Below, piece by piece: positions 22,051-31,437 of a stretch of DNA of 64,000 nt. Under the pieces are notes generated by a model. The model was not told where the DNA came from and did not search any database. It saw only the letters and a program-made list of their open reading frames with translations. Both the position numbers and the translations under genes were made by a program. How positions within the stretch are numbered: the first letter of the stretch is position 1; each line of letters opens with the position of its first letter. The stretch is taken from contig BROG01000809.1 of the NCBI GenBank assembly GCA_030159075.1, forward strand, positions 124,001 through 188,000. Direction: 5' to 3'. Source of the DNA: Atrina japonica (Eukaryota > Mollusca > Bivalvia > Pterioida > Pinnidae).

Positions 22051-22533
22051 TTATATATCGAGAACGATGACGCCGTTGACGGTCCCCGATTTCGACCCTT
22101 TATTCATGTTGAAATTGAGGACGTCGCCCGACTTCACCGGCAACGGAGGATTTAACGTGACAACCTCACCAGTTTTCGTTTGAAAGGTCTTGTATTCCAC
22201 GTCGTTCACGATGAGCTTCACGTCCAGTTCCCCCAAGAGTCCGAGACGAAAGACATGACCGTCGAACAACATCGTCGTGCCCAGCGGTGGTCTGATTCTT
22301 CCGTTTTTATTCACGTCGAATTGGAACGTGTTCATGATGCGACGGTTTTTAGTCAACGCGGTGACCTCCTCTCTGATGTCTTCCAAGAGTTCTGCCGCTA
22401 GTTCTTCCCGGGGTTTCCGTCCTCGTCTTTTAGACGTATCGTTAATTCCGAGATGCGATCGCGTCTCAACTTTAAGAAAACGGGGTGTTCGATGTCTTTT
22501 TCGTACACCTCGGAAAATTTCACGTTGGGACAC
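22051..22533 (-). CDS. Polinton beta-rich protein (160 aa frame)
   Basis: The first 40 codons overlap the preceding gene in another frame and are probably not native; coding character is clear from about PREELAAELLEDI (near 22415) or from the ATG at 22335 (MNTFQFDVNKNGRI). The rest reads as short beta strands (RPPLGTTMLFDGHVFRLGLL, VKLIVNDVEYKTFQTK, GEVVTLNPPLPVKSGDVL), suggesting a compact jelly-roll or Ig-like virion surface protein. It could be a separate gene, or the frameshifted continuation of the penton-like protein, whose frame stops at 22398. Family not identified. Confidence 0.55.
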   Translation of the reverse strand: MSQREIFRGVRKRHRTPRFLKVETRSHLGINDTSKRRGRKPREELAAELLEDIREEVTALTKNRRIMNTFQFDVNKNGRIRPPLGTTMLFDGHVFRLGLLGELDVKLIVNDVEYKTFQTKTGEVVTLNPPLPVKSGDVLNFNMNKGSKSGTVNGVIVLDI

Positions 22534-23024
22534 GGCATGGATCTGACGACGTCGTTCGACCTCCCGTCTTTGAACGTGTCTCCCTCGGCAAGTTCGTCCA
22601 GATGAACGTTGAGGAGTTCCACCGGTTGCAGGTTGATGCTCTTAGTCGGGTAGATGGTCCAGACGAGAGAGACGTTCTCGCCGATGCCGAGAATCTTACC
22701 GAGTTCCGACGGAATCGTCACCGCCATACCACCACCCTTACTGTCGATTCTCAATCTCATCGTGGTCTTGTCCAAGACTACTTTCTCGAAGTATCTCGCG
22801 AGAATTCGTCGTAGGTCATTGAACGTATACGACCCGGCGTGCACGACTTGGACTTTGGGTCTGTCTCTACCTTTGGCGTATCTTATCTCGACGTCTTTCT
22901 TTATGTTGTACAGACCGTTCCAAAAATGGACGAACTTTACGCCCACGCACCACTCGCCGTTCGCGTTGTCGATGTATCGAGAGAGTTTCACGGGTTTTAC
23001 GATTTCCGTCACGAGATGAAACAT
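22398..23024 (-). CDS. Polinton penton-like minor capsid protein
   Basis: 208 residues, predicted single jelly-roll of the Polinton minor capsid (penton) family, which forms capsid vertices. Visible: strand-rich N-terminus (GEWCVGVKFVHFWNGLYNI), AGSYTFNDLRRIL in the middle, INLQPVELLNVHLDELAEGD, and a C-terminal ISELTIRLKDEDGNP, typical of the last strands of this family. The frame ends GKN-stop right where family members usually have a final strand, so the true C-terminus may be lost to a frameshift near 22430. It starts divergently from the 346-residue gene, 41 bases away. Confidence 0.7.
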   Translation of the reverse strand: MFHLVTEIVKPVKLSRYIDNANGEWCVGVKFVHFWNGLYNIKKDVEIRYAKGRDRPKVQVVHAGSYTFNDLRRILARYFEKVVLDKTTMRLRIDSKGGGMAVTIPSELGKILGIGENVSLVWTIYPTKSINLQPVELLNVHLDELAEGDTFKDGRSNDVVRSMPCPNVKFSEVYEKDIEHPVFLKLRRDRISELTIRLKDEDGNPGKN

Positions 23025-23065
23025 GTTGTTTTTATATTAACTATTTTAAATCTTAAATAAAAATA
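23025..23065. promoter_or_regulatory. Divergent promoter gap, penton / 346-aa gene
   Basis: 41 bases, almost all A/T, between two head-to-head start codons. It must hold both promoters; TATATTAA and AAATCTTAAATAAAAA are visible. Confidence 0.5.
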
Positions 23066-24106
23066 ATGAACGTGTACGAGTACAGAGAAAATCTGGACCT
23101 GTCGTCTTTCGACATCTACGTCAACGCGACTAAAAAGTTTCGCGCGTCGTTCGAAAACATCTTCGTCAAGTACAACAACCCGAACGTCTTCGAAGACGGT
23201 ACCCCGAAGTACTACACCATGTTAGCGTGGTGGTACCAACATCCCATCGAGGGATTTTGGCAGAACCAGTTAAATTTCGGGGTGTGGTGCGCCACGACCG
23301 GATGCGGCGTGACATTGGACATGGGAAACGACAACCTGTCCAATTCGTTCTTTCGGTTTCACGTCTACTATCAGATCAGAAGGATCTTGAAGGAGATCGC
23401 CGTCCCCTTGCCCAGCGATGCGGATTTCAATCACTACACGAACAACACGGACGTATCGGCGTACCAGCGGATCTGTCGCGAATTCGGGGTGTCGGTTCAC
23501 ACGGACTGGAAGATCAGGGGAACGATCTTCGGAAAATATAACACGAAGTGGTCTACGTTCATCGCGAACCGGTCGGAGGGATTCACGCTTCCGGGTCTGG
23601 CCAGATTGGACGAGTCCATTCGCGTCTTCGCCTGGGCTGTCTTGGGCGCCCAAGGCCAGACGAGAGCCTCGATCGTGGACGCCGGCGCCACGTCGCTGGA
23701 CGCTCAGAAACAGTTCTTGGTCAACGTCGAGGATGCGATCAACCGACCGCTCGATCTACCCGCCGACATCTCTCGCTACGAAGACTGCCTGAGGTACGCC
23801 AATTCCAAACTCGACTACGTGATCCATCCGGGGCTCTATATGCTACCCAGCAACATGGAGCTGAACATCGGTAAGAACATCGCTAATTATAATAACGAAA
23901 TCTTGATCGCACCCGAAGCCACGACACCGGGAACGAACGTCGACCTCAACGCGAAAACGTTCGCACAGGACAAACCACCACCTCCACCTCCCATAGAAAT
24001 CACATCACCTCCCATACAGATCACACCGCCGCAAGACGATCACGAAAGTCGAAAGACTGCCATTTTGGCTCTATTTTCTTTTCTTCTCTTCGTCGAGTTT
24101 CGTTAA
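23066..24106 (+). CDS. Polinton conserved 346-aa protein
   Basis: Intact, GC-rich frame. Residues 1-250 are globular, with FGVWCATTGCGVTLDMG, FFRFHVYYQIRRILKEI, YQRICREFGVS and GAQGQTRASIVDAG segments that recur in animal Polinton/adintovirus-like elements. A proline-rich linker follows (PPPPPPIEITSPPIQITPPQ, about 300-320), then a C-terminal membrane anchor TAILALFSFLLFVEF. Long reading frame, conserved position beside capsid genes and tail anchor suggest a virion or assembly protein; the function is unknown. Its end overlaps the convergent coiled-coil gene by 36 bases. Confidence 0.78.
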   Translation: MNVYEYRENLDLSSFDIYVNATKKFRASFENIFVKYNNPNVFEDGTPKYYTMLAWWYQHPIEGFWQNQLNFGVWCATTGCGVTLDMGNDNLSNSFFRFHVYYQIRRILKEIAVPLPSDADFNHYTNNTDVSAYQRICREFGVSVHTDWKIRGTIFGKYNTKWSTFIANRSEGFTLPGLARLDESIRVFAWAVLGAQGQTRASIVDAGATSLDAQKQFLVNVEDAINRPLDLPADISRYEDCLRYANSKLDYVIHPGLYMLPSNMELNIGKNIANYNNEILIAPEATTPGTNVDLNAKTFAQDKPPPPPPIEITSPPIQITPPQDDHESRKTAILALFSFLLFVEFR

Positions 24107-25358
24107 CAACCAACCGACGACGACCATGCCCAACACCCACAGATGTTCTCCCAACCACATTGCCGTCTTGCCGAGCGTCGACAAGATCCAGGAAACGATG
24201 GCACCCAAGATACCCGGTAACGCTTCGCCGAATTTGACGGCCAGTCTCGCTAGAAGTTTCCCGACCGCGTCTAACTGTTTCTTGAGCCATTTCTGCAGGT
24301 CTCAGTCTTTGTTGGGGACGGGTGGAGAAGGAGAGGGCGGTTTGATCGACGCAACGTCCGGGATCAGCAGTTCGACCAGAAAGGCGATCGTCATGCCGAT
24401 GGCGGTCACGAGGCTGAAGATGGTGACGCCCTGTTTTCTGAACAGAGTGGCGATTCGTTCTCGCAACGGAGTATTCTTGTCCAACAATCCCGTGATCGTT
24501 TCCTTGATGGTGGTGAGTTGCGATTTTAGTTGCCCCTTGAGGATGTCGACGCTCTCGTTCGTGGCGTCCAATTCACCTCGCATCTTGGCGATTTCCCTCT
24601 CGATGCGTTCCCTGTCACCGGGATTGTTTTCGAGGTCTTCCTTCCACTGCGACAACATGCGTTCCAGCTCCACTCTCTTGGCCTCCTGAACGCGTAATGA
24701 ACCGCGAATGGTTCTTAAACTTTTATCCAAACCCAACAGTTCTCTCATGGGTAGTAATTCCTCGTCGTCTTCTTTTATTATTTCCTCGCGGAATTGTTGC
24801 AAACTAACCAATACATTATCTACTCTGCCATCTGTTTTACTCGCGTTTCGTCAAAAACCTCCATGTCAATATTTTCTACAACCTCATTAACATCACGTAT
24901 TACATTCCTTGCCTTTCGTATTTCGGGAAGCTGTTCGTATAGACCCAATTTTCTAACGAATTGCGTGCCCCCCTCCTTTCTCAACGTTGACGCCTTGAAA
25001 AATTATTGGTATCTTTGACATAATGTAATAAAATCCATTTTCTCTTCTCATTACTATAGGCAGATAAATTACCAGCATCATCGGATGTAAAATCTACGTT
25101 TTTATCGGGCTCACCCCCCCTTGCTTTTTTCCATAAGTCCACGAGACCCCCGGTTCTCAAACGTTCTCGTTGATCTCCTCGAGGACTGATGGGAGGTTCT
25201 GGTAAGACATCTCCACTGACCCAACTGGGATCTTTGCTATTATCGTTGAAGGACGTATCCACGGTATTATCATCGTCGTTGAACGATGTTTCTTGAACAT
25301 CATCATTGTTGTCATCATCCTGATTAGGATTATCACGCATTTCAAAATCGTCATACAT
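24071..25358 (-). pseudogene. Polinton coiled-coil membrane protein, broken in three places
   Basis: One gene is read in three pieces. The N-terminal piece (25358-24981) is Asp/Asn-rich with two TSFND repeats. A frameshift near 25000 and another near 24842 separate it from the coiled-coil part, which is Glu/Arg/Lys-rich and opens at 24811 with a TTG. That part continues to a hydrophobic segment (GVTIFSLVTAIGMTIAFLVE) and a Pro/Ser linker, then meets an in-frame TGA at 24302-24304. Past the TGA the same frame continues for 76 codons (DLQKWLKKQ... to a TAG at 24071) with amphipathic and membrane helices. Proteins with this order recur in animal Polinton-like elements; function unknown. Confidence 0.75.
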
Positions 25359-25375
25359 TTTTAAAACGAGTTAAA

Positions 25376-25399
25376 TTTTTTTATTGCGCAATAAAAAAA
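25376..25399. promoter_or_regulatory. 24 bp perfect palindrome in divergent promoter
   Basis: Seven T, ATTGCGCAAT, seven A: a perfect dyad ending one base before the major capsid ATG (25401) and about 17 bases upstream of the opposite start at 25358. It could be a dimeric-factor binding site or a two-way promoter core. Confidence 0.65.
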
Positions 25400-25400
25400 G

Positions 25401-26696
25401 ATGATGAATTACGGACACATTCTCGACCCCGATAGAAAATTGCGCACTCCCTACGGCGTGAAGGGTATTCGCCAAACGGTCACCGTTTCCCATAACCCCT
25501 CGAGTATCGAAGAAAACCAAACGTTGACGGTTCGTTTTCCCAATTTGAGCGACAACGACGTCATCGTTCCCAGAAGTGCGAGACTATGCTTCGATATGGA
25601 AGTCGCCGTAGAGGGTGGCGACCTCTCTAAAACGAGTGTTTATAATAATTTGGGACGTAACATCGTCAAAAAAATCGAGGTGAAGCTTTCGGGACACACC
25701 GTTCAAACCATCGACGATGCCGATAAATTTTTAGTCTATAACGATCTTTGGAAAATAGAACGACGTAACATGGTCCATCAGGGGATACAGAGCGACGATC
25801 TCAATAGACTAAGGGCAAAACCCATCAACTATGTAATGCCTCTCGATAGTAACGAATACTACGAAATTGGCGCGGCGTTCGGCAATCGATTTTGCATTCC
25901 CTTGGATTTCGAAATCTTGGAAACGAGCGAACCCTTTTATCAAGCTGGATTACAAGATAGATTGGAATACATGCTGACGTTTAACGATGCCAAGCGCGTC
26001 GTCTCGACGGACCCCGACGATGCCGATAAAACGGTGAGTTATAAGGCGACCAACATCGTTTTGGAATTCGAAAAAATTACCGACGCCAATCTCGCTCGCA
26101 GCGTCAGACAGAGGTACGCGGGAGACCACGCTTATTACTTCAACCAAATATTGCGATATCGCAAAACGACGATGAGTAAATCGGACACCGTCCTCAATTA
26201 TCAAATCAACACCCCCGCACACTCTCTCTCGGGCATTCTGTTTCTCTTCAAAGATATTTCTAAAAACAATCCCGAAACGTTTTATAATCCGAGAATCACC
26301 AAAGTGGAAACGACCATCGAGGGACAGCCGAACCAACTCTTCTAGGCCGGAATGAGACCGCATCACCAGTTCGACGAAGTTAAAAAGTTTTTCTCAGCTT
26401 CCTTGAATCGCGAAACCGTCACGGAATCGGTCGCCAAGGAACTCATGTTAAGCGAAACCACTCTAGGAAAATATCTCAAAAACCATTTCGCGGTCTCTGG
26501 TTTAGATTTACGTTCGACACCCGAAAATCATCTTCCACGGCACGGGTCGTAAGCTTCAAAACATCAGCGAAGGCGTTTCCGTCCGAATCGAGAGAACTCC
26601 AGAAACCGATACCGATCCCTTGGACGTCTACATTTTCGTCGTCAAGGACGGACAGATCAACATGTCGAACGGTCGATTCAAGTGCGTTATATCTTA
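25401..26696 (+). pseudogene. Polinton double-jelly-roll major capsid protein (nonsense + frameshift)
   Basis: Major capsid protein of the adenovirus/PRD1 lineage; trimers would tile the icosahedral shell. The first 314 codons are open: N-terminal GVKGIRQTVTVSHNPSSIEE, VPRSARLCFDMEVAV, VKKIEVKLSGHTVQTID, and ATNIVLEFEKITDANLARSV. An in-frame TAG at 26343-26345 follows PNQLF; the same frame continues (AGMRPHHQFDEVKKFF... SETTLGKYL) until a shift near 26515, after which the last strands (IFHGTGRKL... VYIFVVKDGQINM) run to a stop at 26694-26696. The part after the stop carries conserved family features, so the TAG is internal to the ancestral gene. Confidence 0.88.
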
Positions 26697-26719
26697 AAAA
26701 AATTAAAACCTTATTAAAA

Positions 26720-27346
26720 ATGTACATTAAACAACCTCATTCCGCCATGATCGTGGGGGCCACCGGTTGCGGAAAGACGGAGTTTGTCCTCGATCTGTTG
26801 GAAAACGAATACAAAGATTTCTTCGAACACATCGTGATCCTGTGTCCGTCGATCGATTTCAACAAGGCCTACAGATCAAGAAAATGGATAGGCGAAGACG
26901 TAAAACATCCCAAAGACAAGCGGGTCGTGATCTTCAACCCCGTGTCGAAAACGGGGGAGGAGAAATTGCAGGAACTGTTACGTAAATTATACGACAAATA
27001 CAAGGGGACGTCCACGTTGTACATCATCGACGACTGTTCGGCCACGAAGCAGATAAAAAAGAAAGCGGACGCCCTGTCCATGTTGGCGTTTTCTGGGAGA
27101 CACGCCGACCAGTCCGTGTGGATATTGACGCAGAGATATAATAGCGCGTCTAAAGATTTTCGCACGCAGGTCAAGTGGGTCGCGCTCTTCTACACCAAGG
27201 ACAAGTTTAGCTACAACGAATGCTTGGACGAGAACGACGAGAACGACGTCATCCCCGACGACGCGGAAAAACGACGTCTCAAGCACGAGCTGTCGCAGCG
27301 CAAGCATTCCAAACTGATCTTGCGGACGGAACAACCGACGGAGTAA
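26720..27346 (+). CDS. Polinton genome-packaging ATPase (A32/FtsK-HerA type)
   Basis: Intact 208-residue P-loop ATPase that would pump the genome into the capsid. Walker A GATGCGKT at residues 13-20, Walker B TLYIIDD at 99-105, and the downstream SVWILTQRY motif (132-140) with the sensor Gln. Length is normal for Polinton ATPases. It follows the capsid gene by 23 A/T bases containing CTTATTAAAA before the ATG, so the two are likely transcribed in the same phase. The best-preserved core gene of the element. Confidence 0.92.
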   Translation: MYIKQPHSAMIVGATGCGKTEFVLDLLENEYKDFFEHIVILCPSIDFNKAYRSRKWIGEDVKHPKDKRVVIFNPVSKTGEEKLQELLRKLYDKYKGTSTLYIIDDCSATKQIKKKADALSMLAFSGRHADQSVWILTQRYNSASKDFRTQVKWVALFYTKDKFSYNECLDENDENDVIPDDAEKRRLKHELSQRKHSKLILRTEQPTE

Positions 27347-27350
27347 CATT

Positions 27351-27378
27351 TAATTTATATTTTTATAAATATAAATTA
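27351..27378. terminator. Hairpin between convergent ATPase and Cys-rich gene
   Basis: Perfect 12 bp arms TAATTTATATTT / AAATATAAATTA around a TTAT loop, placed just after the ATPase stop (27346) and before the opposite gene's stop (27423). Same layout and arm length as the hairpin at 18750-18778. Confidence 0.6.
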
Positions 27379-27422
27379 GTACTTGCGGGGTCTTCCACAC
27401 GTCTTAGGAGGTCTTCTATACT

Positions 27423-27698
27423 TTATGTAATAATAATGACTTCGCTGTTTTCGCAAGAACAACACGCGGTGTGACGAGTAGAATCGGACATCCATAGTCC
27501 GCACGATTCACAAAATTTCAAGGGACGAAACTCGCGTTTTTTCATATACTTATGATGAATAAAACAAAAAATTGAATCTGGAACGATCTCGCGAGGACAC
27601 GGAAAAACGCGAATCCTTTTCACGTGTATAGGCATCTGACACGACGTTATCTCCTTAGGCTCCATCCCAATGCTGTGGAACATTTGTTGAAGAGTCAT
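27423..27698 (-). CDS. Polinton Cys/His-rich small protein (91 aa)
   Basis: Intact frame. CPREIVPDSIFCFIHH in the middle and FCESCGLWMSDS...CCSCEN near the C-terminus give at least six Cys and several His residues that could bind one or two zinc ions. Not recognised. A regulatory or DNA-binding role is possible from the Cys pattern only. It converges on the ATPase across a hairpin. Confidence 0.6.
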   Translation of the reverse strand: MTLQQMFHSIGMEPKEITSCQMPIHVKRIRVFPCPREIVPDSIFCFIHHKYMKKREFRPLKFCESCGLWMSDSTRHTACCSCENSEVIIIT

Positions 27699-27739
27699 TT
27701 TTTTATATATGAATTTTTGTTTATTGTATTTTCATTTGC

Positions 27740-28381
27740 TTATTCATCATCGTCGTCGTCGGAGTAGTTAATTGGCTTCTTTCTCTCGACCTTTTCCTTA
27801 ACAATAACGAAGCCCGTGGATGTAACAATCGATTCATTGGTAGTCGATATAAAAACATGATCTATTGTTAAAACAACGACCACTTTACAAAATTGACCCA
27901 CGTAATCTTATGGTTCAACCTTTCCTTCTGTTGGTTTTTTAAAATTGGTTATTATTTTTCCTTGATCTATTTTTAATTTTGTATAAACCCTATCACCTTT
28001 AAAGATCTCCAGATTATCACAATTAAGTGACTTCTTTCTACCGTTGTCTTTAATGATATTCTTATATTTCTCCACTTCTTTTCTAATACACAGTTCAATC
28101 TCTTGGATGACCTTCTCAAATTGCTCTTGTTTCTCCCTATATTTTTCGTCGTAATCCAAAACCAGTGACATGCTATAATTAGGCTTAAACATATCACTCA
28201 CTCCGTATGAAAACAGAGTGGGCGTTTTTATTCTAAGAGGTTGAACAACCCCATCCGAATAATTGTAAAGTATATTGACAAAAGAGTTGCCATTCTTTCC
28301 TCTTTTAGGTTTCTGGGTCATCAGCTTTGCTACATCGAAGTCGTCAACATTAACTTTACATGCTTTGCTATTACTACCCAT
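27740..28381 (-). pseudogene. Probable Polinton ssDNA-binding-like protein with internal stop
   Basis: The open part (157 residues) has a strand-rich N-terminal half with PLRIKTPTLFSYGVS and YSMSLVLDYDEKY, a layout seen in SSB-like proteins of Polinton-type and large DNA viruses, then a charged helix. A TAA at 27908-27910 interrupts it, and the same frame continues 55 codons to 27740, ending in the acidic tail SDDDDDE. Strand-rich OB-like body plus acidic C-terminus is the general design of replication ssDNA-binding proteins, so I infer that role. It starts just inside the right TIR; its minus-strand direction places its promoter in the TIR. Confidence 0.55.
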
Positions 28382-28588
28382 TTTTATATAGTCATATTAT
28401 TTCTTATGTCATTTTCAATTTTATTATTAAGTCAATATAATACCCACGACTGTTGCTTCGCGCTCGATTGCCCCTCAGGTAAGACGGAGAATTCTCCCAG
28501 TACGATTAAATCCACTAAACGAGAGAAAATTTTAGTACGATTGGGGTTATTGAGTGCAAAGTGGGCTTGAACTCTCATTTTACAACAC
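28381..28588 (-). repeat. Polinton right terminal inverted repeat
   Basis: Reverse complement of the left TIR, in better condition. It contains TTTTCTCTCGTTTA, related to the leader boxes at 20299-20328 and 20493-20521. The outer end is near ACAACACAC at 28580-28590, followed immediately by a (TA)n run. Confidence 0.88.
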
Positions 28589-28592
28589 ACAA

Positions 28593-28597
<5 letters not shown>

Positions 28598-28650
<53 letters not shown>
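28598..28650. repeat. (TA)n microsatellite
   Basis: More than 20 uninterrupted TA repeats directly outside the right Polinton end. Confidence 0.95.
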
Positions 28651-28652
<2 letters not shown>

Positions 28653-29766
28653 CAATATTATTGACAATAATTCCCTTCTAGATGCATAAAATGGCAGAAA
28701 TTGAAGTATGAAATTACGATTTTTCTTGTTATTTCGGAAGGGCACACCCCTTCCCCCTTTCACTTATTTCGACACTACTGGTACACAAATTTATATATCA
28801 GAATGATAATCCATTCATAAAAAAGGTCGACCGTTGTATGCATTTTCTACCCTAGACAAATTTCCTGGTGTTGACAGGTTATATTAGAATATTCAGAATT
28901 TAGTATATTTTAAAATCTTTATATACTTTCTATGATGATATATATGTATCGTTTCACCCTAGCGTGAACTACACACGCAGGATGAGTTACAAATATAAAC
29001 AAACACGTGTTCGACTGCCCCTTTCGGTTGCAGATTTCTATAACCTCCGACCGGATAACTCCATCAGAAAATAAAACGACAATTAAATTGACTTTAGACA
29101 CTAGAACATTTATTACAAAATAAATAAGAACCAAAATACGAAGACAACACAAAATTGGAAGTGGTGACAAAAATAACAGGTCTAAAATTACCTGTCCGAA
29201 GGTCTAAGTCTAGGGACACTTGAACACGTGAAAAACTGGTCACATACCGGAATACGTTTTACTGGCAACACATTACTTAACCCAAGCTATTCACAGATAT
29301 ATCGTGCCCCGTGTCAGATCGACGACAAAAATTACCACTTTATAAAATTATAATATAAATTAACAAAAACATTAAAACATACACAAGATACGCGAAAACA
29401 CACACGACTATAAAATAGTCAAGTGAATGATGGCAACAGACAGGAAGGATTAGAAATGATAAAAATAAAGTTCACCCCAAACGAGCATATCTATAAGACG
29501 AAGGAAGGGAAATAGCGTAACATTGTGACACACGTGTTTTATAATTGTAACACTTTCCGGAAGTACCCGAATAACTTAATGAGTCAATAATATTCATAGA
29601 AAAGTGACATCCGAAGACATAATGTAATCTAGCGGAACCTGTCGAAGCTTGCTATATTAAGACTGTTAAACGAGGTTAGTACTGTTGATGTTAGGTAATT
29701 AGAAAATAAATGAGAAAGAAATAAAATTATAATAAACTAAATGATAGATCAAAGAAAATTTCACAA
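28651..29766. other. Intergenic, no gene seen
   Basis: AT-rich, no frame with coding character, no repeat recognised. Confidence 0.4.
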
Positions 29767-29782
29767 GAATAGACAGGTTCGA

Positions 29783-29916
<134 letters not shown>

Positions 29917-29917
29917 T

Positions 29918-30000
29918 TAGTAGAGGGGATTAGAATGGTTTTCAAGTATTTCAATTCATAACAATATAAACCTAAGTGGGCGGGGTACTCCAAACCCCTC
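29918..30000 (+). repeat. Solitary unit of the 10.5-11.2 kb repeat
   Basis: AGGGGATTAGAATGGTTTTC, AATATAAACCTAAGTGGG(C)GGGG match units at 10541-11165. Confidence 0.6.
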
Positions 30001-31378
30001 CCCCTAAATAAAGAAACAAAAATATATATATAAAAATGGTTTGACCCTCCACAATCTGAATAAACATTATACTTGTGAATGAGTGTTGGACTCTGTCTGA
30101 ACACACAAAAACGTCATGGAAGCTATTTAGAGATAACGTTTTTGGATTGTGTTCGGGCTCCATTCGGTATCAAATACATGGCTCCAACATTGACAGTTCG
30201 AGTCAAGTACTTCACGCTAAACCTGACCCTTTTCATTTCACCTGAAAGACTGTATCATAGTAACAATAAAAATCCTAAGAAAAACATTTTAAAGTAAAAT
30301 AAAACATTTTAATTCTAAAATAATTCTTCATCAGGTCAATACACTAAAATCAGGTCATTACACCGTGCCGATTTTTAAAACATGTCTTTTTCGTTCAATC
30401 TTCTTTTTAAAATGTAATTTTAAATGGATATCATAGAAAATACCTTTATAATATATTTACAAGTAAAAAAAATCACAATTATATAAGATTTTTATTCTTA
30501 ATTCCATAAAAATCAGTGATCAGATCAATCCAAACATTAAACTACCAGGTCATTACACCGACCCCAGCATTTTGTGTAAGTTGGTTTCCGACTACCGGGT
30601 ACCAGATTACATTTTGAGTCGATACAAACGGGACCAAATTTTTTTTGCCGTTGATGTAAGCGACAGTTGGTAAGGAAGCTTTCAGTAAAAATGTTTTGAG
30701 AAATCCAGCATCATGTATTTATGTCTGAGTATACATTTGGAGACGAACGAAACCAAATGAGAGCCGTTTTACCATGTTTACTGTCAACTGTTTTTAACAA
30801 ATGCATAAATGATAAAATGGTCCTTTACACTACACATTTAAGTACTTTGATAATGATAGGATGCAAAAATAAATAAAGAAAGAAAGAAAGAAATAGTAAC
30901 TGATGATAGATTAATGGATCATAATAGGTAAGGTGACGCAAATTGTGATTTTGGGGTGATAAATGCATATCTATTTTTGATATTTTTAAACTATAAATAT
31001 CGTTACGGTCATTTAAAACATCTGTCCCAGACGAAATGTAAATATAGAATAAAAAGTATAAAATAATACACCTCCGTGCCTTGTTTGGTTCGCAAATAAT
31101 GGGTGCGTGAAAGTATAATGCAGCTTCCATTTCGGACCCAACTAAAATTTTTTAATTTCCGAGATGATTGGGTGTTTCGTTAGTCCCGTAGATGTTCGAC
31201 AAAACACACCTTTGTATATCACACATAACGAAAAAAATGATTTTTTTTTCGAGTGATTTTCAACTGATAATATTGTAAAATACTATTTACATGTTTAAAT
31301 ACTGCATTTTAACATTTTTATCATTAAGTAAGAGTACTAGTACACTAAATTTAATTTATATTATGTTTCCGTACTGTA

Positions 31379-31383
<5 letters not shown>
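30001..31383. other. Intergenic, no gene seen
   Basis: AT-rich; a short AAAG run near 30880. Only short chance frames. Confidence 0.4.

Positions 31384-31433
<50 letters not shown>
31384..31433 (+). repeat. (GA)n microsatellite
   Basis: About 25 uninterrupted GA/AG units. Confidence 0.95.

Positions 31434-31437
<4 letters not shown>

Larger units (their letters stand above)
13024..28588. mobile_element. Complete Polinton/Maverick (adintovirus-like) element
   Basis: A 15.5 kb element bounded by inverted repeats (13024-13277 and 28381-28588) and carrying the Polinton core set: protein-primed PolB, retroviral-type integrase, double-jelly-roll major capsid protein, penton-like minor capsid protein, A32/FtsK-type packaging ATPase, and several small conserved proteins. 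Base composition is richer in GC than both AT-rich flanks over 18.1-27.4 kb. An adenovirus-type maturation protease was not found. Five major genes carry stops or frameshifts, so the copy is not expected to be autonomous. Target-site duplication could not be fixed because the left repeat is diverged and the right flank is a TA microsatellite. Confidence 0.92.

Noticed and set aside
22180..24689. Many antisense open frames opposite the Polinton capsid-block genes
   Set aside because: They are shadows of GC-rich genes with biased third positions; compositions are Arg/Ser/Pro-rich and without family features.
24302..26345. Alternative genetic code or stop reassignment
   Set aside because: Three different stop codons occur and frameshifts are also present, while the ATPase and host exons end normally; nonsense decay is simpler.
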